64,000 nt of DNA from Acidobacteriota bacterium (GTDB lineage: Bacteria > Acidobacteriota > Terriglobia > Acidiferrales > UBA7541), in NCBI GenBank assembly GCA_023481105.1, contig JAMCWK010000026.1:32759-96758 (forward strand). Direction: 5' to 3'. The notes beneath the pieces are model-generated. The model had not been told where the DNA came from, searched no databases, and saw only the letters and a program-made list of their open reading frames with translations. This document shows, in pieces, positions 24,666 through 34,337 of the stretch (its first letter is position 1; every line of letters starts with the position of its first letter). The position numbers and the translations under genes were made by a program.

Positions 24666-24673
24666 ACCCGCCG

Positions 24674-25150
24674 ATGCGCGTTGCCATCCTCACCGTCAGC
24701 GATTCCGTTTTCCGCGGCAAACGCGAGGACTTCTCCGGCCCGGCGCTCCGCGAATGCTGCGCGAAGCTTGGCTGGACAGTCGTCGCTGGCGAAGTGGTGC
24801 CGGATGATTCTTCCATGATTCAAGCTTTTCTGATTGCCTGCGCCGAATCGCAGCAAGCCGACATTATCTTGACGACGGGCGGCACCGGCCTGAGCCCGCG
24901 TGACGTCACGCCGGAAGCGACCGCCGCGGTCTGCGCGCGGCTGATTCCCGGAATCGGAGAACTGATGCGCGCCGCCGGGAAAGGAAGCAATCCCCGTGCC
25001 GTACTGTCCCGCGCAGTTGCTGGCACGCGAGGCCAATCCATCATCTTGAATCTTCCCGGGAGTCCAAAGGGCGCAGTGGAATCGCTCGACGCTGTTGCGG
25101 CGCTCTTGCCTCATGCCGTGGACGTCCTTCGCGGCGCCCGTCATGATTGA
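24674..25150 (+). CDS. mog: Molybdopterin adenylyltransferase (MogA/MoaB family)
   Basis: This 158-aa MoCF-biosynthesis protein adenylylates molybdopterin before metal insertion by MoeA. It begins MRVAILTVSDSVFRG and has the substrate-binding TTGGTGLSPRDVTPEA motif and NLPGSPKGAVESL. The ATG at 24674 was preferred over an in-frame TTG at 24662 that overlaps the upstream stop. MogA and MoaB cannot be separated by eye. It completes the moeA-moaC-mog group. Confidence 0.92.
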   Translation: MRVAILTVSDSVFRGKREDFSGPALRECCAKLGWTVVAGEVVPDDSSMIQAFLIACAESQQADIILTTGGTGLSPRDVTPEATAAVCARLIPGIGELMRAAGKGSNPRAVLSRAVAGTRGQSIILNLPGSPKGAVESLDAVAALLPHAVDVLRGARHD

Positions 25151-25165
25151 CCTTCCATTCCGGGA

Positions 25166-25194
25166 TTGACTGTCTCGCGCGGCTCACGGAGAAT
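25166..25194 (+). promoter_or_regulatory. Possible promoter for proC
   Basis: TTGACT (25166-25171) and GAGAAT (25189-25194) are separated by 17 bp. The predicted transcription start would fall within a few bases of the proC ATG at 25204, implying a nearly leaderless transcript. Confidence 0.35.
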
Positions 25195-25203
25195 GCAGGT
25201 TCC

Positions 25204-26031
25204 ATGAAAAACCAACTCAGTAGCAAGCGGGTAGCTGTGCTCGGTGCCGGCAAAATCGGCGGCATCCTGCTCCAAGCGTTCGTTAGGGAAAAGCTGTTTT
25301 CTCCGAGACAAATTGCGGCGACGGTTCGGCATAGCGAGCGGGCGCGCGCGGTCAAACGGCAATTTAACGTGCTGGTGTCCACAGACAACAAAAGCGCTGT
25401 GCGCCGGGCGGACATCGTGCTGGTGTGTGTCAAGCCGCAGGCGGTGGCAGAAGTGCTCGAGGAGATTCGAGAGGACGTGTCGCCGAATAAACTGGTGATT
25501 TCGGTGGCGGCATCAGTGCCCACCGCGTTTATCGAACAGCGCTTGCCGGAAGGAACTCCGGTGGTTCGCGCCATGCCCAACACGCCATGCGCAATTGGCT
25601 GCGGCATGACCGGCCTGTGTCGCGGCTCGCATGCCAAGCCGCACCACTTGGAGGTCGCTCGCGCGCTGTTCGAGACCGTGGGGCGCACCGTCGTTGTGGA
25701 CGAAAAACACATGGATGCAGTCACCGGCCTCTCCGCTAGCGGCCCCGCGTTTATGTACATCATTCTCGAATCGCTAGCCGAAGCCGGTGTGAAGGTGGGG
25801 CTGCCGCGCGACATCGCCACCCTACTTGCGGCACAGACAGCGCACGGCGCCGCGCAACTCGTCATTCAGACCGGGGAGCATCCAGCGCTGTTGAAAGACG
25901 CGGTCACTACTCCCGCCGGCTGCACCATTGACGGTATCCTCGAACTTGAGGAAGGAAAGCTGCGCGTCACGCTGATCAAGGCCGTGGTGAAATCCACTCA
26001 GCGTGCGCGCGAGCTCCTGTTCGAAAAGTAA
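25204..26031 (+). CDS. proC: Pyrroline-5-carboxylate reductase
   Basis: This 275-aa enzyme makes the last step of proline synthesis with NAD(P)H. It has the dinucleotide fold VAVLGAGKIGGILLQA near residue 10, the family block SGPAFMYIILESLAEAGVKVGLPR, and the C-terminal TTPAGCTIDGILELEEGKLR. The ATG at 25204 starts just before the Rossmann motif; the longer frame from 25147 lacks conserved sequence. Confidence 0.95.
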   Translation: MKNQLSSKRVAVLGAGKIGGILLQAFVREKLFSPRQIAATVRHSERARAVKRQFNVLVSTDNKSAVRRADIVLVCVKPQAVAEVLEEIREDVSPNKLVISVAASVPTAFIEQRLPEGTPVVRAMPNTPCAIGCGMTGLCRGSHAKPHHLEVARALFETVGRTVVVDEKHMDAVTGLSASGPAFMYIILESLAEAGVKVGLPRDIATLLAAQTAHGAAQLVIQTGEHPALLKDAVTTPAGCTIDGILELEEGKLRVTLIKAVVKSTQRARELLFEK

Positions 26032-26074
26032 GGGCGCGCTCCTCCCGCCCGGCGCAAAAGTGCAGAATTGGGTT

Positions 26075-26103
26075 TTGTCGAGGCCTGATCGCTGTGTTAG
26101 ACT
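26075..26103 (+). promoter_or_regulatory. Predicted promoter for nuoA (cluster 1)
   Basis: TTGTCG (26075-26080) and TAGACT (26098-26103) are separated by 17 bp, ending 21 bp before the nuoA ATG. The string CTGTGTTAGA here recurs upstream of nuoC at about 26579-26588. Confidence 0.5.
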
Positions 26104-26124
26104 AACGAGCTTTTCGTACGAGAA

Positions 26125-26484
26125 ATGCCGAGCGAATACATCCCGGTCCTGATCTTCGCGGCGATGGCCGCGTCGTTTCCCATCATCGCCCTCGTCGTTT
26201 TCAAATTCATCCGGCCTGACTCCACCAGAGTTGGCGCGAAGCTGAAGCCCTATGAGTGCGGCATTCCACCGGAGGGCGATACGCACGGGCGCTACTCCGT
26301 GCGCTTCTACATTGTCGCGATTTTGTTCGTTATCTTCGACGTGGAGACGGTATTTCTGTTTCCCTGGGCGGTGCAGTACGGGCTGCTGGGCCTGTACGGC
26401 CTGGTGACCATGCTGGTGTTTCTCGGCATCCTGCTGGTGGGCTACGTGTGGCTCTACAAGAAGGGCGCGCTGGAATGGGTCTAG
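26125..26484 (+). CDS. nuoA: NADH-quinone oxidoreductase subunit A (cluster 1)
   Basis: This 119-aa, three-helix membrane subunit of complex I has the conserved loop KLKPYECGIPP after helix 1 and FVIFDVETVFLFPWA at helix 2. It lies beside the quinone channel. In most genomes nuoB follows directly; here a rho-independent terminator and a separate promoter come first, then nuoC. It is paralogous to nuoA at 50737-51108. Confidence 0.95.
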   Translation: MPSEYIPVLIFAAMAASFPIIALVVFKFIRPDSTRVGAKLKPYECGIPPEGDTHGRYSVRFYIVAILFVIFDVETVFLFPWAVQYGLLGLYGLVTMLVFLGILLVGYVWLYKKGALEWV

Positions 26485-26511
26485 CCGCGCTGGCTCACTC
26501 AGCTTATTCAG

Positions 26512-26545
26512 TCCCGGCCGTATGAGCGGCCGGGATTTTTATTTT
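26512..26545 (+). terminator. Rho-independent terminator after nuoA
   Basis: A perfect 9-bp stem TCCCGGCCG/CGGCCGGGA (26512-26520 and 26527-26535) with a 6-nt loop is followed by TTTTTATTTT. It lies exactly where nuoB would normally be. Confidence 0.88.
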
Positions 26546-26560
26546 GACAAGCCGTGGAAG

Positions 26561-26590
26561 TTGACGCGATTTCGCGGCCTGTGTTAGAAA
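26561..26590 (+). promoter_or_regulatory. Possible promoter for nuoC-nuoN-atp operon
   Basis: TTGACG (26561-26566) and TAGAAA (26585-26590) are separated by 18 bp, 58 bp before the nuoC ATG. A second TTGACA lies at 26544-26549 at a less suitable distance. A promoter is needed here because of the terminator just upstream. Confidence 0.4.
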
Positions 26591-26648
26591 ATACGGTTTA
26601 AGTTTACCGGCTGTTGCGCTCTGGGCAGCCCGCTTCACCGACAAGCGA

Positions 26649-27311
26649 ATGGTCAACGATCCCTCGGAAAAAAAGCCGCCCGCCCCTGCGGAAACTCCTT
26701 CGGAAAAGCCTGCCGGAGCCTCGGCGGAGAAGCCCGCGGCCGCTCCACCAAAGCCGGCTGCTCCCGCTGCGCCGAAGCCCCCGGCCGTGCCTCCTCCGCC
26801 CAAAGAAGGGCCGGTGCCGCTGGACAACGATTTGGTCAAGCGCTTCAAGGCGCGCTTCGGCGACAATATCCGCGAAGCCTGGACCGACCGCAAGCAGGCC
26901 ATCCTGGTCGTGGACCGCGAATCGCTCGCCGAAATCAGCGAGTACTCCCGCGACGACGAAGGCTTCGACTATCTCGTGGACCTCACGGCGGTGGACTGGC
27001 CCAAGCGTGAAAAGCGCTTCGATGTGGTGCTGAACCTTTACTCCTTCAAGAAAAACGAGCGCCTGCGCCTGAAGGTTTTCCTCGGCGAAGGGGAGAACTG
27101 CCCCAGCGTTACCGGCGTGTGGAGCACCGCCAACTGGCTCGAGCGCGAATGCTTCGACATGTTCGGCATCGTTTTCGAGGGCCATCCGAAACTCACGCGA
27201 ATTCTTCTCCCCGACGAATGGCAGGGGCATCCGCTGCGCAAAGACTACGACATCCTGACGCAGGACACCGCCTGGGTCCGCGAAAACCTGGGAATTGAGA
27301 GCGGCCAGTAA
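26649..27311 (+). CDS. nuoC: NADH-quinone oxidoreductase subunit C (cluster 1)
   Basis: This 220-aa peripheral subunit of the complex I connecting module has its conserved part from about residue 60, with [58 protein letters not shown] and [17 protein letters not shown]. Ahead of it is a Pro/Ala/Lys-rich, probably disordered extension of about 55 residues. The copy in cluster 2 lacks this extension. It is separate from nuoD, not fused. Confidence 0.94.
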   Translation: MVNDPSEKKPPAPAETPSEKPAGASAEKPAAAPPKPAAPAAPKPPAVPPPPKEGPVPLDNDLVKRFKARFGDNIREAWTDRKQAILVVDRESLAEISEYSRDDEGFDYLVDLTAVDWPKREKRFDVVLNLYSFKKNERLRLKVFLGEGENCPSVTGVWSTANWLERECFDMFGIVFEGHPKLTRILLPDEWQGHPLRKDYDILTQDTAWVRENLGIESGQ

Positions 27312-27313
27312 TA

Positions 27314-28456
27314 ATGAGTGACACGCGCACAACCGGCTTCCCCGGAGTCGAGCAGACCGTGCTCGGCGCGGACGAAATCATTATCAATATGGGCCCGCAA
27401 CATCCTTCCACGCACGGCGTGCTGCGCGTGAAGCTACGCCTCGACGGCGAGCGCATCGTGGACTCCGAGTGCGTGATCGGCTACCTGCATCGCGGTGTGG
27501 AGAAAATTGCCGAGCACCGCAGCTATCAGCAGTTCGCGCCGTACGTGGACCGCATGGACTACGTTGCCGCCGTGTCCAACGGCCTGGGCTACTGCGAAGC
27601 GGTGGAGAAATTGCTGGGCACCGAAGCCCCCATGCGCGCGAAAGTGGTGCGCACCATCCTCACGGAACTTCAGCGAATTTCGAGCCACCTGCTGTGGCTC
27701 GGTACGCACGCTATCGACATCGGCGCGCTGACGCCGCTCTTCTATTGCCTCCGCGAGCGCGAGGAAATCCTGAAAATCTTCGAGAAGTATTGCGGCGCGC
27801 GGCTGACTACGCATGCCTTCCGCATCGGCGGCTTGCAATACGACACCTACGACGGGTTTGAAGCCGAAACCAAGCGCTTCTGCCTGGACTTCAGCCATCG
27901 CGTGGACGAATACGAGGCCCTGCTCACCGAGAACCGCATCTGGATCGCGCGCACGAAAGGCATCGGCGTGCTCTCCGCGGCGGACGCGATTGACATGGGC
28001 GCTACGGGGCCGGTGCTGCGTGGCAGCGGCGTGAAGTGGGACATCCGCAAGGCCATGCCCTACGCGGCTTACGACAGATATGAATTTGAAATTCCCATTG
28101 GGCAGAATGGCGACACCTACGACCGGTACATCGTGCGCATGCAGGAAATGCGCCAGTCCAACCGCATCTGCCTGCAAGCCATCGAAGATATTCCCGCCGG
28201 GCCGATCATGGGCAAGGTGGGCAAGGTGCTCAAGCCGCCGGTGGGTGAGGTCTATCACTCCATCGAGGCGCCCAAAGGCGAGCTGGGCTACTACATCGTC
28301 AGCGACGGCACCACGCAGCCCTATCGCGTGCGCATCCGCCCGCCGTCGTTCATCAACCTGGAAGCGCTGGACAAAATGATCAAGGGCCACCTGGTGGCCG
28401 ACGTGGTGGCGATCATCGGCACGCTGGACATTGTGCTTGGCGAGGTGGACCGCTAG
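27314..28456 (+). CDS. nuoD: NADH-quinone oxidoreductase subunit D (cluster 1)
   Basis: This 380-aa 49-kDa-type subunit lines the quinone site. It has [15 protein letters not shown] with the conserved quinone-site His, [41 protein letters not shown] and the C-terminal [17 protein letters not shown]. It differs clearly from the cluster 2 paralogue (for example [21 protein letters not shown] versus AITLTDRIDYLAPLSNNLAYC), so the two clusters are not a recent duplication. Its stop overlaps the nuoH GTG. Confidence 0.96.
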   Translation: MSDTRTTGFPGVEQTVLGADEIIINMGPQHPSTHGVLRVKLRLDGERIVDSECVIGYLHRGVEKIAEHRSYQQFAPYVDRMDYVAAVSNGLGYCEAVEKLLGTEAPMRAKVVRTILTELQRISSHLLWLGTHAIDIGALTPLFYCLREREEILKIFEKYCGARLTTHAFRIGGLQYDTYDGFEAETKRFCLDFSHRVDEYEALLTENRIWIARTKGIGVLSAADAIDMGATGPVLRGSGVKWDIRKAMPYAAYDRYEFEIPIGQNGDTYDRYIVRMQEMRQSNRICLQAIEDIPAGPIMGKVGKVLKPPVGEVYHSIEAPKGELGYYIVSDGTTQPYRVRIRPPSFINLEALDKMIKGHLVADVVAIIGTLDIVLGEVDR

Positions 28457-29772
28457 TGAGCGCGCTGCTCGAATTTCTGAAGACGTACATGTGGCCGCTG
28501 ATCTTTGCCGTGGTCATTGTTGCCGTGTTGCCTCTGCTGGCCGGCTATGTGGTTCTGATGGAGCGCAAGATCATGGCCGACATGCAGGCGCGGCTCGGCC
28601 CCATGCGCGTCGGTCCACACGGGTTGCTGCAGCCCATTGCCGACGCGCTGAAGCTGCTCATCAAGGAAGACATCATCCCGGAGAATGCGGACAAGGTGGT
28701 GTTCTGGTTCGCGCCGGTTATTTCGGTGACCGCGGCAATGCTGGCGTATTCCGCGCTGGCCATCGGACCGTTTTTCCAGATTGCAGAGCTGAACATTGGT
28801 CTTCTCTTCATCGTGGCGGTCAGCTCCATGGGAATTTTCGGCATTATCTTGGGTGGCTGGGCTTCCAACAGTCACTACTCGCTGCTCGGCGCACTGCGCA
28901 GCACGGCGCAGATGATCAGCTACGAAACAGCCGCGGGGCTGGCGCTGGTCGGCGGCGTGCTCCTTGCCGGGTCGCTCTCCACGCGGGAGATTGTGCAGGC
29001 GCAACACGGAGGCACGTGGTACGTATTTGTCGCGCCGATCGGGTTCTTTCTCTACCTCGTTGCCTCCATCGCCGAAACCAACCGCGCGCCCTTTGACCTG
29101 CCCGAAGCCGAGTCTGAACTCGTGGCCGGATACATGACGGAATACAGCGGCTTCCGCTGGGCGGTTTATTTTCTTGCCGAGTACGCCAACATGATTGTGG
29201 TGGCCAGCATCGCCACGACGCTGTTTTTGGGCGGGTGGTTGCGGCCGTTCCAGGGAACGCCGTGGATGGACTTCCTCGATTTCTTCCCGCCGCTGTGCTT
29301 CCTCGCTGTCGCCGGCTACTGCTTCTACCGCACGCCAAAGCAACCGGAACCCATCCAGAGCATGGTGATGGCGCTCTTTGGCGGGCTATGCCTGCTGCTG
29401 GCCGCAGCGATGGCGCTGCCGTTTGTGCCCGCCTTCGCGGCTTCCAAGCCCGGGCTGCACGGCGCATTCTGGTTTTTGCTGAAGGTCTCGCTCTACATTT
29501 ACAGTTTCATGTGGATTCGCTTCACGTTTCCGCGCTTCCGTTTCGACCAGCTCATGAAGCTTGGCTGGTACTTCATGATTCCGCTTTCGATCGTGAATGT
29601 GCTCGGCCTGGGCGTGTATCGAGTGCTGCGGCAGTTGCAATGGAGCCGATGGCCTGCGTTTGTGCTGACCACGGGCGGCACGCTGCTGGTGGCCATCTGG
29701 CTGGTGTGGAATGCGCAGAAGAAGGCGGCGGCTCCGAGCTCCGTCGGCGACATGACGGAGGCGGAAGGATAA
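28456..29772 (+). CDS. nuoH: NADH-quinone oxidoreductase subunit H (cluster 1)
   Basis: This 438-aa membrane subunit forms the end of the quinone tunnel. It has KIMADMQARLGPMRVGPHGLLQPIADALKLL near the start and ASIAETNRAPFDLPEAESELVAGYMTEYSG in the middle, the latter with the conserved acidic loop. About eight to nine hydrophobic helices are seen. It starts with GTG overlapping the nuoD stop. The gene that normally follows, nuoI, is absent; nuoJ starts 3 bp later. Confidence 0.95.
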   Translation: MSALLEFLKTYMWPLIFAVVIVAVLPLLAGYVVLMERKIMADMQARLGPMRVGPHGLLQPIADALKLLIKEDIIPENADKVVFWFAPVISVTAAMLAYSALAIGPFFQIAELNIGLLFIVAVSSMGIFGIILGGWASNSHYSLLGALRSTAQMISYETAAGLALVGGVLLAGSLSTREIVQAQHGGTWYVFVAPIGFFLYLVASIAETNRAPFDLPEAESELVAGYMTEYSGFRWAVYFLAEYANMIVVASIATTLFLGGWLRPFQGTPWMDFLDFFPPLCFLAVAGYCFYRTPKQPEPIQSMVMALFGGLCLLLAAAMALPFVPAFAASKPGLHGAFWFLLKVSLYIYSFMWIRFTFPRFRFDQLMKLGWYFMIPLSIVNVLGLGVYRVLRQLQWSRWPAFVLTTGGTLLVAIWLVWNAQKKAAAPSSVGDMTEAEG

Positions 29773-29775
29773 GCA

Positions 29776-30300
29776 ATGACGCCCGCTCAAATCAGCCAAT
29801 ACGCGTTTTACTTTTTCGCCGCGCTGGCCGTGGTGGGCGCAATCGGTACGGTCACTGTGCGCAACGTCGTGCACAGCGCAATTTTCCTGATTACCTCGCT
29901 GCTGGCCACCGCCGGGATTTTCCTGACGCTTGGCGCGCAATTTGTATTTGCCGTGCAGATCGTCCTGTATGTCGGCGGCATCATGGTGCTGTTCATTTTC
30001 GTCATCATGCTGGTCAATCTGGATGTGGCCTTGCACCAGATGCAATTCAAGCGGCGATGGTGGGTGGCGGGTCTGCTCGCGCTGGCTTTGGGCGGGCAGT
30101 TCGGCGCCGTCATTTATTACTCGCGCGCCGGGGGCGTTCTGGAAATCCCGGCTGCGCGCACCGGCGCGCTGAGCCCGCAGAACGTGCAGCAGTTCGGGCT
30201 GGCGTTGTTTGAGAAGTATGCGCTGCCGTTTGAAATCGCCTCGGTGCTGCTGCTCGTGGCGCTCATCGGGGCAGTGGTGATGACCAAAAAACGCGTGTAG
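29776..30300 (+). CDS. nuoJ: NADH-quinone oxidoreductase subunit J (cluster 1)
   Basis: This 174-aa membrane subunit has five hydrophobic helices. The conserved helix-3 region [19 protein letters not shown], implicated in the pi-bulge that links quinone chemistry to pumping, is present. It is tightly spaced between nuoH (3 bp) and nuoK (17 bp). Confidence 0.93.
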   Translation: MTPAQISQYAFYFFAALAVVGAIGTVTVRNVVHSAIFLITSLLATAGIFLTLGAQFVFAVQIVLYVGGIMVLFIFVIMLVNLDVALHQMQFKRRWWVAGLLALALGGQFGAVIYYSRAGGVLEIPAARTGALSPQNVQQFGLALFEKYALPFEIASVLLLVALIGAVVMTKKRV

Positions 30301-30317
30301 GAGACGCACAGAAGAGC

Positions 30318-30620
30318 ATGGTTCCCATCGGCAACTACCTGTTTCTGAGCCTGGCGCTGTTTATCATCGGCGTCATCGGTGTGCTCACGCGCCGCAACGT
30401 CATCGTCATCCTGATGTCCATCGAGCTGATCTTGAACGCGGTGAACATCAACCTGGTGGCCTTTTCGCGGCATTGGGCCAACGTGGACGGCCAGATTTTT
30501 ACGTTGTTCATCATCACCGACGCGGCGGCTGAAGCCGCTGTGGGGCTGGGCATCATCATCGCGTTCTTCAAGAACCGCGAAACGGTGCTTGCCGACGAAA
30601 TGGATTTGCTGAAGTGGTAG
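30318..30620 (+). CDS. nuoK: NADH-quinone oxidoreductase subunit K (cluster 1)
   Basis: This 100-aa, three-helix antiporter-related subunit (MrpC-like) has the conserved membrane Glu in [21 protein letters not shown] and the second Glu in [17 protein letters not shown]. It has the standard length for the family. Confidence 0.95.
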   Translation: MVPIGNYLFLSLALFIIGVIGVLTRRNVIVILMSIELILNAVNINLVAFSRHWANVDGQIFTLFIITDAAAEAAVGLGIIIAFFKNRETVLADEMDLLKW

Positions 30621-30641
30621 GCATTTTGGACTGAGCGAAGC

Positions 30642-32690
30642 ATGGACACGAACTACTTTCTCGAAAACATCTGGCTGATTCCGATTTTCCCGCTGGCCAG
30701 CGCGGCGATCATGCTGCTGCTCGGCCGCAGATTGCCGGAAAAGGCAGTCAGTTTCCTGTGCGTCGGTAGTGTGTTTGTATCGTTCGTGTTTTCCGCTGGC
30801 GCCGTCTGGCAATTGACGCAGATGACCGGCGAGCGTGCCCACCAGGTGGTGCTCTACGACTGGGTCCCGGCCGGCGCCTTCCACACGACGAATGGACTCT
30901 TGGCGAATTTCTCCGCCGAGCTGGGATTTCTCCTCGATCCGCTTTCCGCGGTGATGATTCTGGTGGTCACCGGCGTCGGTTTCCTCATTCACGTTTATTC
31001 CATCGGCTACATGGCCAAGGACCCCGGCTATTACCGCTTCTTCGGCTACCTGAACTTGTTCATGTTCTCCATGCTGATTCTCGTGCTGGGGAACAACATG
31101 CTGCTGATGTTCGTTGGCTGGGAAGGCGTAGGCTTGTGCAGCTACTTGCTCATCGGATACTACTTCCTGAAAAAGTCCGCGGCGGACGCGGGAAAGAAAG
31201 CATTCATTGTTAATCGCGTGGGGGATACAGGATTTTTGCTAGGTATCTTCCTCACCGCGGCCACGCTGGGCACCATCAAGTTCAGTGAGTTCGGCGCGGC
31301 GATATCCGATGGAAAATTTGAGCTCGGCGCGCCGGTGATGACGGCAATTGCATTGCTGCTGTTCGTCGGCGCTACGGGCAAATCCGCGCAGATTCCGCTC
31401 TATGTCTGGCTGCCCGACGCGATGGAAGGCCCGACGCCAGTCAGCGCGCTGATTCACGCCGCGACGATGGTCACCGCCGGCGTGTACATGGTCACGCGCA
31501 CCAACGCCATTTTCCAGCTTTCGCCCATCGCCATGGAAACCGTGGCCGTCGTCGGCGCGGTCACGGCCGTTTTCGCGGCTTCGATGGGCCTGGTACAAAA
31601 CGACATCAAGCGCGTGCTGGCGTACTCCACCATCAGCCAGCTCGGCTACATGTTCCTGGCCTGCGGCGTGGGCGCATTCGTGGGCGGCATTTTTCACTTG
31701 ATGACGCATGCGTTCTTCAAGGCGCTGCTCTTCCTTGGCTCTGGCAGCGTGATTCACGCGCTCTCCGGCGAGCAGGACATGCGCAAGATGGGCTCGCTTT
31801 GGACGAAAATCCCCACCACCGCAAAGACAATGTTCGTTGGCACGCTGGCCATCGCCGGAATTCCTCCGCTGGCAGGTTTCTTCAGCAAGGACGAAATTCT
31901 TTGGAGAACCTTCGGGCACAGCCGCGCGCTGTGGCTCGTCGGGGCCATCACCGCGGGCATGACCGCGTTTTACATGTTCCGCCTGGTGAACATGACCTTC
32001 TTCGGCAAGTCGCGCGTGGACCACGATGTCGAACACCACATCCACGAATCGCCGCGCTCGATGACTGGCGTGTTGGTCATTCTCGCGGTGCTTTCCGTGA
32101 TTGGCGGATGGATCGGTATTCCCGCCGCTCTGGGCGGCAGCAATCAATTCGAGCATTTCCTAGAGCCGGTCATCGCCAAGCACGGTGGGGAAGTGGCAGA
32201 AGCAGCAGGCGCCGCGGCCCATCACGACCCCATGGAATACGGCTTGATGATTGTCTCCGTCGCGATTGCGCTCTTCGGAATTTGGCTCGCGCGGCTCATC
32301 TATCTCCAGCGCGAAGGGATGGCCGACCGCATGGCCGCGAGCTGGAGCCGCGTGCACAATCTGCTCTATCGCAAGTACTACATGGACGAAATCTACGACG
32401 CGCTTTTCGTGAACCGCACCAAGGACCTGGCCAGCACGCTGGGCGCGTTTGACCGCACGGTGATTGATGGCTTCGGCGTGGACGGCTCCGCGTGGCTCAC
32501 GCGCTTTTTCTCGCGCGTCTCCATCTGGTGGGACACGTGGATTGTGGACGGCCTGGTGAACCTCTCCGGCCGCACGATTTGGATTTTCAGTTTTCCGGTG
32601 CGCCTGGCGCAGAACGGTTTGGTGCAGAGCTACGCGCTGGTGATTGTGGTGGGAGTCTTGGTGATTTTCGGGTACTACCTGACGCGGTAA
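30642..32690 (+). CDS. nuoL: NADH-quinone oxidoreductase subunit L (cluster 1)
   Basis: This 682-aa distal antiporter-like subunit has LLMFVGWEGVGLCSYLLIGYYF with the conserved Glu, the broken-helix Lys region GKSAQIPLYVWLPDAMEGPTPVSALIHAATMVTAGVYMV, and NDIKRVLAYSTISQLGYM. The long lateral helix is at the C-terminus, ending with a final membrane anchor (VIVVGVLVIFGYYLTR). It pumps protons and is paralogous to nuoM and nuoN of the same cluster. Confidence 0.96.
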   Translation: MDTNYFLENIWLIPIFPLASAAIMLLLGRRLPEKAVSFLCVGSVFVSFVFSAGAVWQLTQMTGERAHQVVLYDWVPAGAFHTTNGLLANFSAELGFLLDPLSAVMILVVTGVGFLIHVYSIGYMAKDPGYYRFFGYLNLFMFSMLILVLGNNMLLMFVGWEGVGLCSYLLIGYYFLKKSAADAGKKAFIVNRVGDTGFLLGIFLTAATLGTIKFSEFGAAISDGKFELGAPVMTAIALLLFVGATGKSAQIPLYVWLPDAMEGPTPVSALIHAATMVTAGVYMVTRTNAIFQLSPIAMETVAVVGAVTAVFAASMGLVQNDIKRVLAYSTISQLGYMFLACGVGAFVGGIFHLMTHAFFKALLFLGSGSVIHALSGEQDMRKMGSLWTKIPTTAKTMFVGTLAIAGIPPLAGFFSKDEILWRTFGHSRALWLVGAITAGMTAFYMFRLVNMTFFGKSRVDHDVEHHIHESPRSMTGVLVILAVLSVIGGWIGIPAALGGSNQFEHFLEPVIAKHGGEVAEAAGAAAHHDPMEYGLMIVSVAIALFGIWLARLIYLQREGMADRMAASWSRVHNLLYRKYYMDEIYDALFVNRTKDLASTLGAFDRTVIDGFGVDGSAWLTRFFSRVSIWWDTWIVDGLVNLSGRTIWIFSFPVRLAQNGLVQSYALVIVVGVLVIFGYYLTR

Positions 32691-32703
32691 CTGTGAGGCG
32701 GAA

Positions 32704-34329
32704 GTGATTGAATTCTACAACGACCATATTCTCAGCGTGATTTTGTTCACGCCGCTGGCCGGAGCGCTGTTGATGCTCTTTGTGCCGCGCGAATCCGAAA
32801 ACGCCCATCGCTGGATCGGCAATATCTTCGGCTTCCTTGGGTTCGCCGTTTCCGTGCCGCTGGTGTGGCGCTTCGACGAAGTGGCGCACATCCCCGGCTT
32901 CTCCTTTGTCGAGGTCGCCCAGTGGATCCCCTCCCTCGGCGCGGATTATCGCCTGGGAATTGACGGCATCAGCTTCCTGCTGGTGATGCTGACCACGCTG
33001 CTCGGCGCTGTCGCCATCCTCTCCTCGTGGAGCGCTATCAAGACCCGCGTGAAGGAATACTACATTCTGCTGCTGCTCTTGCAGGTGGGCATGCTGGGTG
33101 TGTTCATGGCGCTCGACTTTTTCCTGTTTTATGTTTTCTGGGAAGTGATGCTGGTCCCCATGTACTTCCTCATCGGCGTGTGGGGCAGCGACCGCCGCCT
33201 CTATGCCGCCATCAAGTTTTTCCTGTACACGCTGGCCGGCTCGGTGCTGATGCTGCTGGCGATTCTGTCCATGTACTTCAATCACGCCGCCCTGCACAGC
33301 GGAGTCGGAAGTTGCGTCCTCAAGACGGCTCACGAGGCTTACACATTCAATATCGAAGTTCTCCTCGCAGTTGCTCCGTCATTTGGCACGTCCCTCCAGC
33401 AATGGCTCTTTTGGGGACTCTTCTTCGCTTTTGCCATCAAAGTGCCGATGTTCCCCTTCCACACCTGGTTGCCCGACGCGCACACCGAAGCGCCAACGGC
33501 GGGTTCCGTCATTCTGGCCGGCGTCCTGCTGAAGATGGGCACCTACGGCTTTTTGCGTTTTTCGGTTCCCATGTTTCCGAACGCGGTGACGAATCCGAAA
33601 ATCATCGCCGCCGTGGTTACGCTCTCCCTGGTGGCCATCATTTACGGCGCGCTGGTCTGCCTGATGCAGAAGGACATGAAAAAGCTGATTGCTTATTCCT
33701 CGGTCAGCCACATGGGCCTGGTGACGCTGGGCATTTTTGTGCTCACGCCGTCGGGCATCGCCGGCAGCGTGATTCAGCAAATTAACCACGGACTCTCCAC
33801 CGGCATGCTCTTCTTGATTGTCGGCGTGCTCTACGAGCGGCGGCACACGCGCATGATTTCCGATTATGGCGGCATCTCCACGCCGATGCCCAATTTCGCT
33901 GCCGTGTACCTCATCGCCAGTCTAAGCTCGCTGGGCATGCCCGTGCTCAACGGCTTCATCGGCGAGTTCGTCATTCTGAAAGGCACTTTTGAGGTCAACA
34001 AAATGTGGGCTGCGTGGGGCGCGCTGGGCATCGTGCTGGGCGCTGCGTACCTGCTGTGGCTCTACCAGCGCGTGATGTACGGCCCCGTGAGCAATCCCGC
34101 CAACGAAAAGTTGCCGGACCTGAATTTCCGCGAGATGGTTTGCTTCGTGCCGCTCATCGCCATTTGCTTCTGGATTGGCGTCTATCCCAAGCCGTTCTTC
34201 CGCATGCTGGACGCTCCGGTGAAAAAGATCGTGATGCAAGTGAATCCGGAATACTACAACCGGCCGGTCGTCGCGCAGCCCCTGCTGCCGCCTCCGCCCG
34301 GTGAAGCCGCTCCGGCGGAAGGGAAGTAG
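32704..34329 (+). CDS. nuoM: NADH-quinone oxidoreductase subunit M (cluster 1)
   Basis: This 541-aa antiporter-like subunit has FLFYVFWEVMLVPMYFLIGVWG with the conserved Glu, KVPMFPFHTWLPDAHTEAPTAGSVILAGVLLKMGTYG, and KKLIAYSSVSHMGLV. The last ~30 residues form a Pro/Ala-rich tail (PLLPPPPGEAAPAEGK). It starts with GTG. It is co-linear with nuoL and nuoN, spaced 13 and 8 bp. Confidence 0.96.
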   Translation: MIEFYNDHILSVILFTPLAGALLMLFVPRESENAHRWIGNIFGFLGFAVSVPLVWRFDEVAHIPGFSFVEVAQWIPSLGADYRLGIDGISFLLVMLTTLLGAVAILSSWSAIKTRVKEYYILLLLLQVGMLGVFMALDFFLFYVFWEVMLVPMYFLIGVWGSDRRLYAAIKFFLYTLAGSVLMLLAILSMYFNHAALHSGVGSCVLKTAHEAYTFNIEVLLAVAPSFGTSLQQWLFWGLFFAFAIKVPMFPFHTWLPDAHTEAPTAGSVILAGVLLKMGTYGFLRFSVPMFPNAVTNPKIIAAVVTLSLVAIIYGALVCLMQKDMKKLIAYSSVSHMGLVTLGIFVLTPSGIAGSVIQQINHGLSTGMLFLIVGVLYERRHTRMISDYGGISTPMPNFAAVYLIASLSSLGMPVLNGFIGEFVILKGTFEVNKMWAAWGALGIVLGAAYLLWLYQRVMYGPVSNPANEKLPDLNFREMVCFVPLIAICFWIGVYPKPFFRMLDAPVKKIVMQVNPEYYNRPVVAQPLLPPPPGEAAPAEGK

Positions 34330-34337
34330 GCGCAACG

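Noticed and set aside
27434..28390. Long antisense frames opposite nuoD, nuoH, nuoL and others
   Set aside because: They are rich in His, Arg, Ala and Gln and mirror the third-position GC of the real genes; no start signals or domains.
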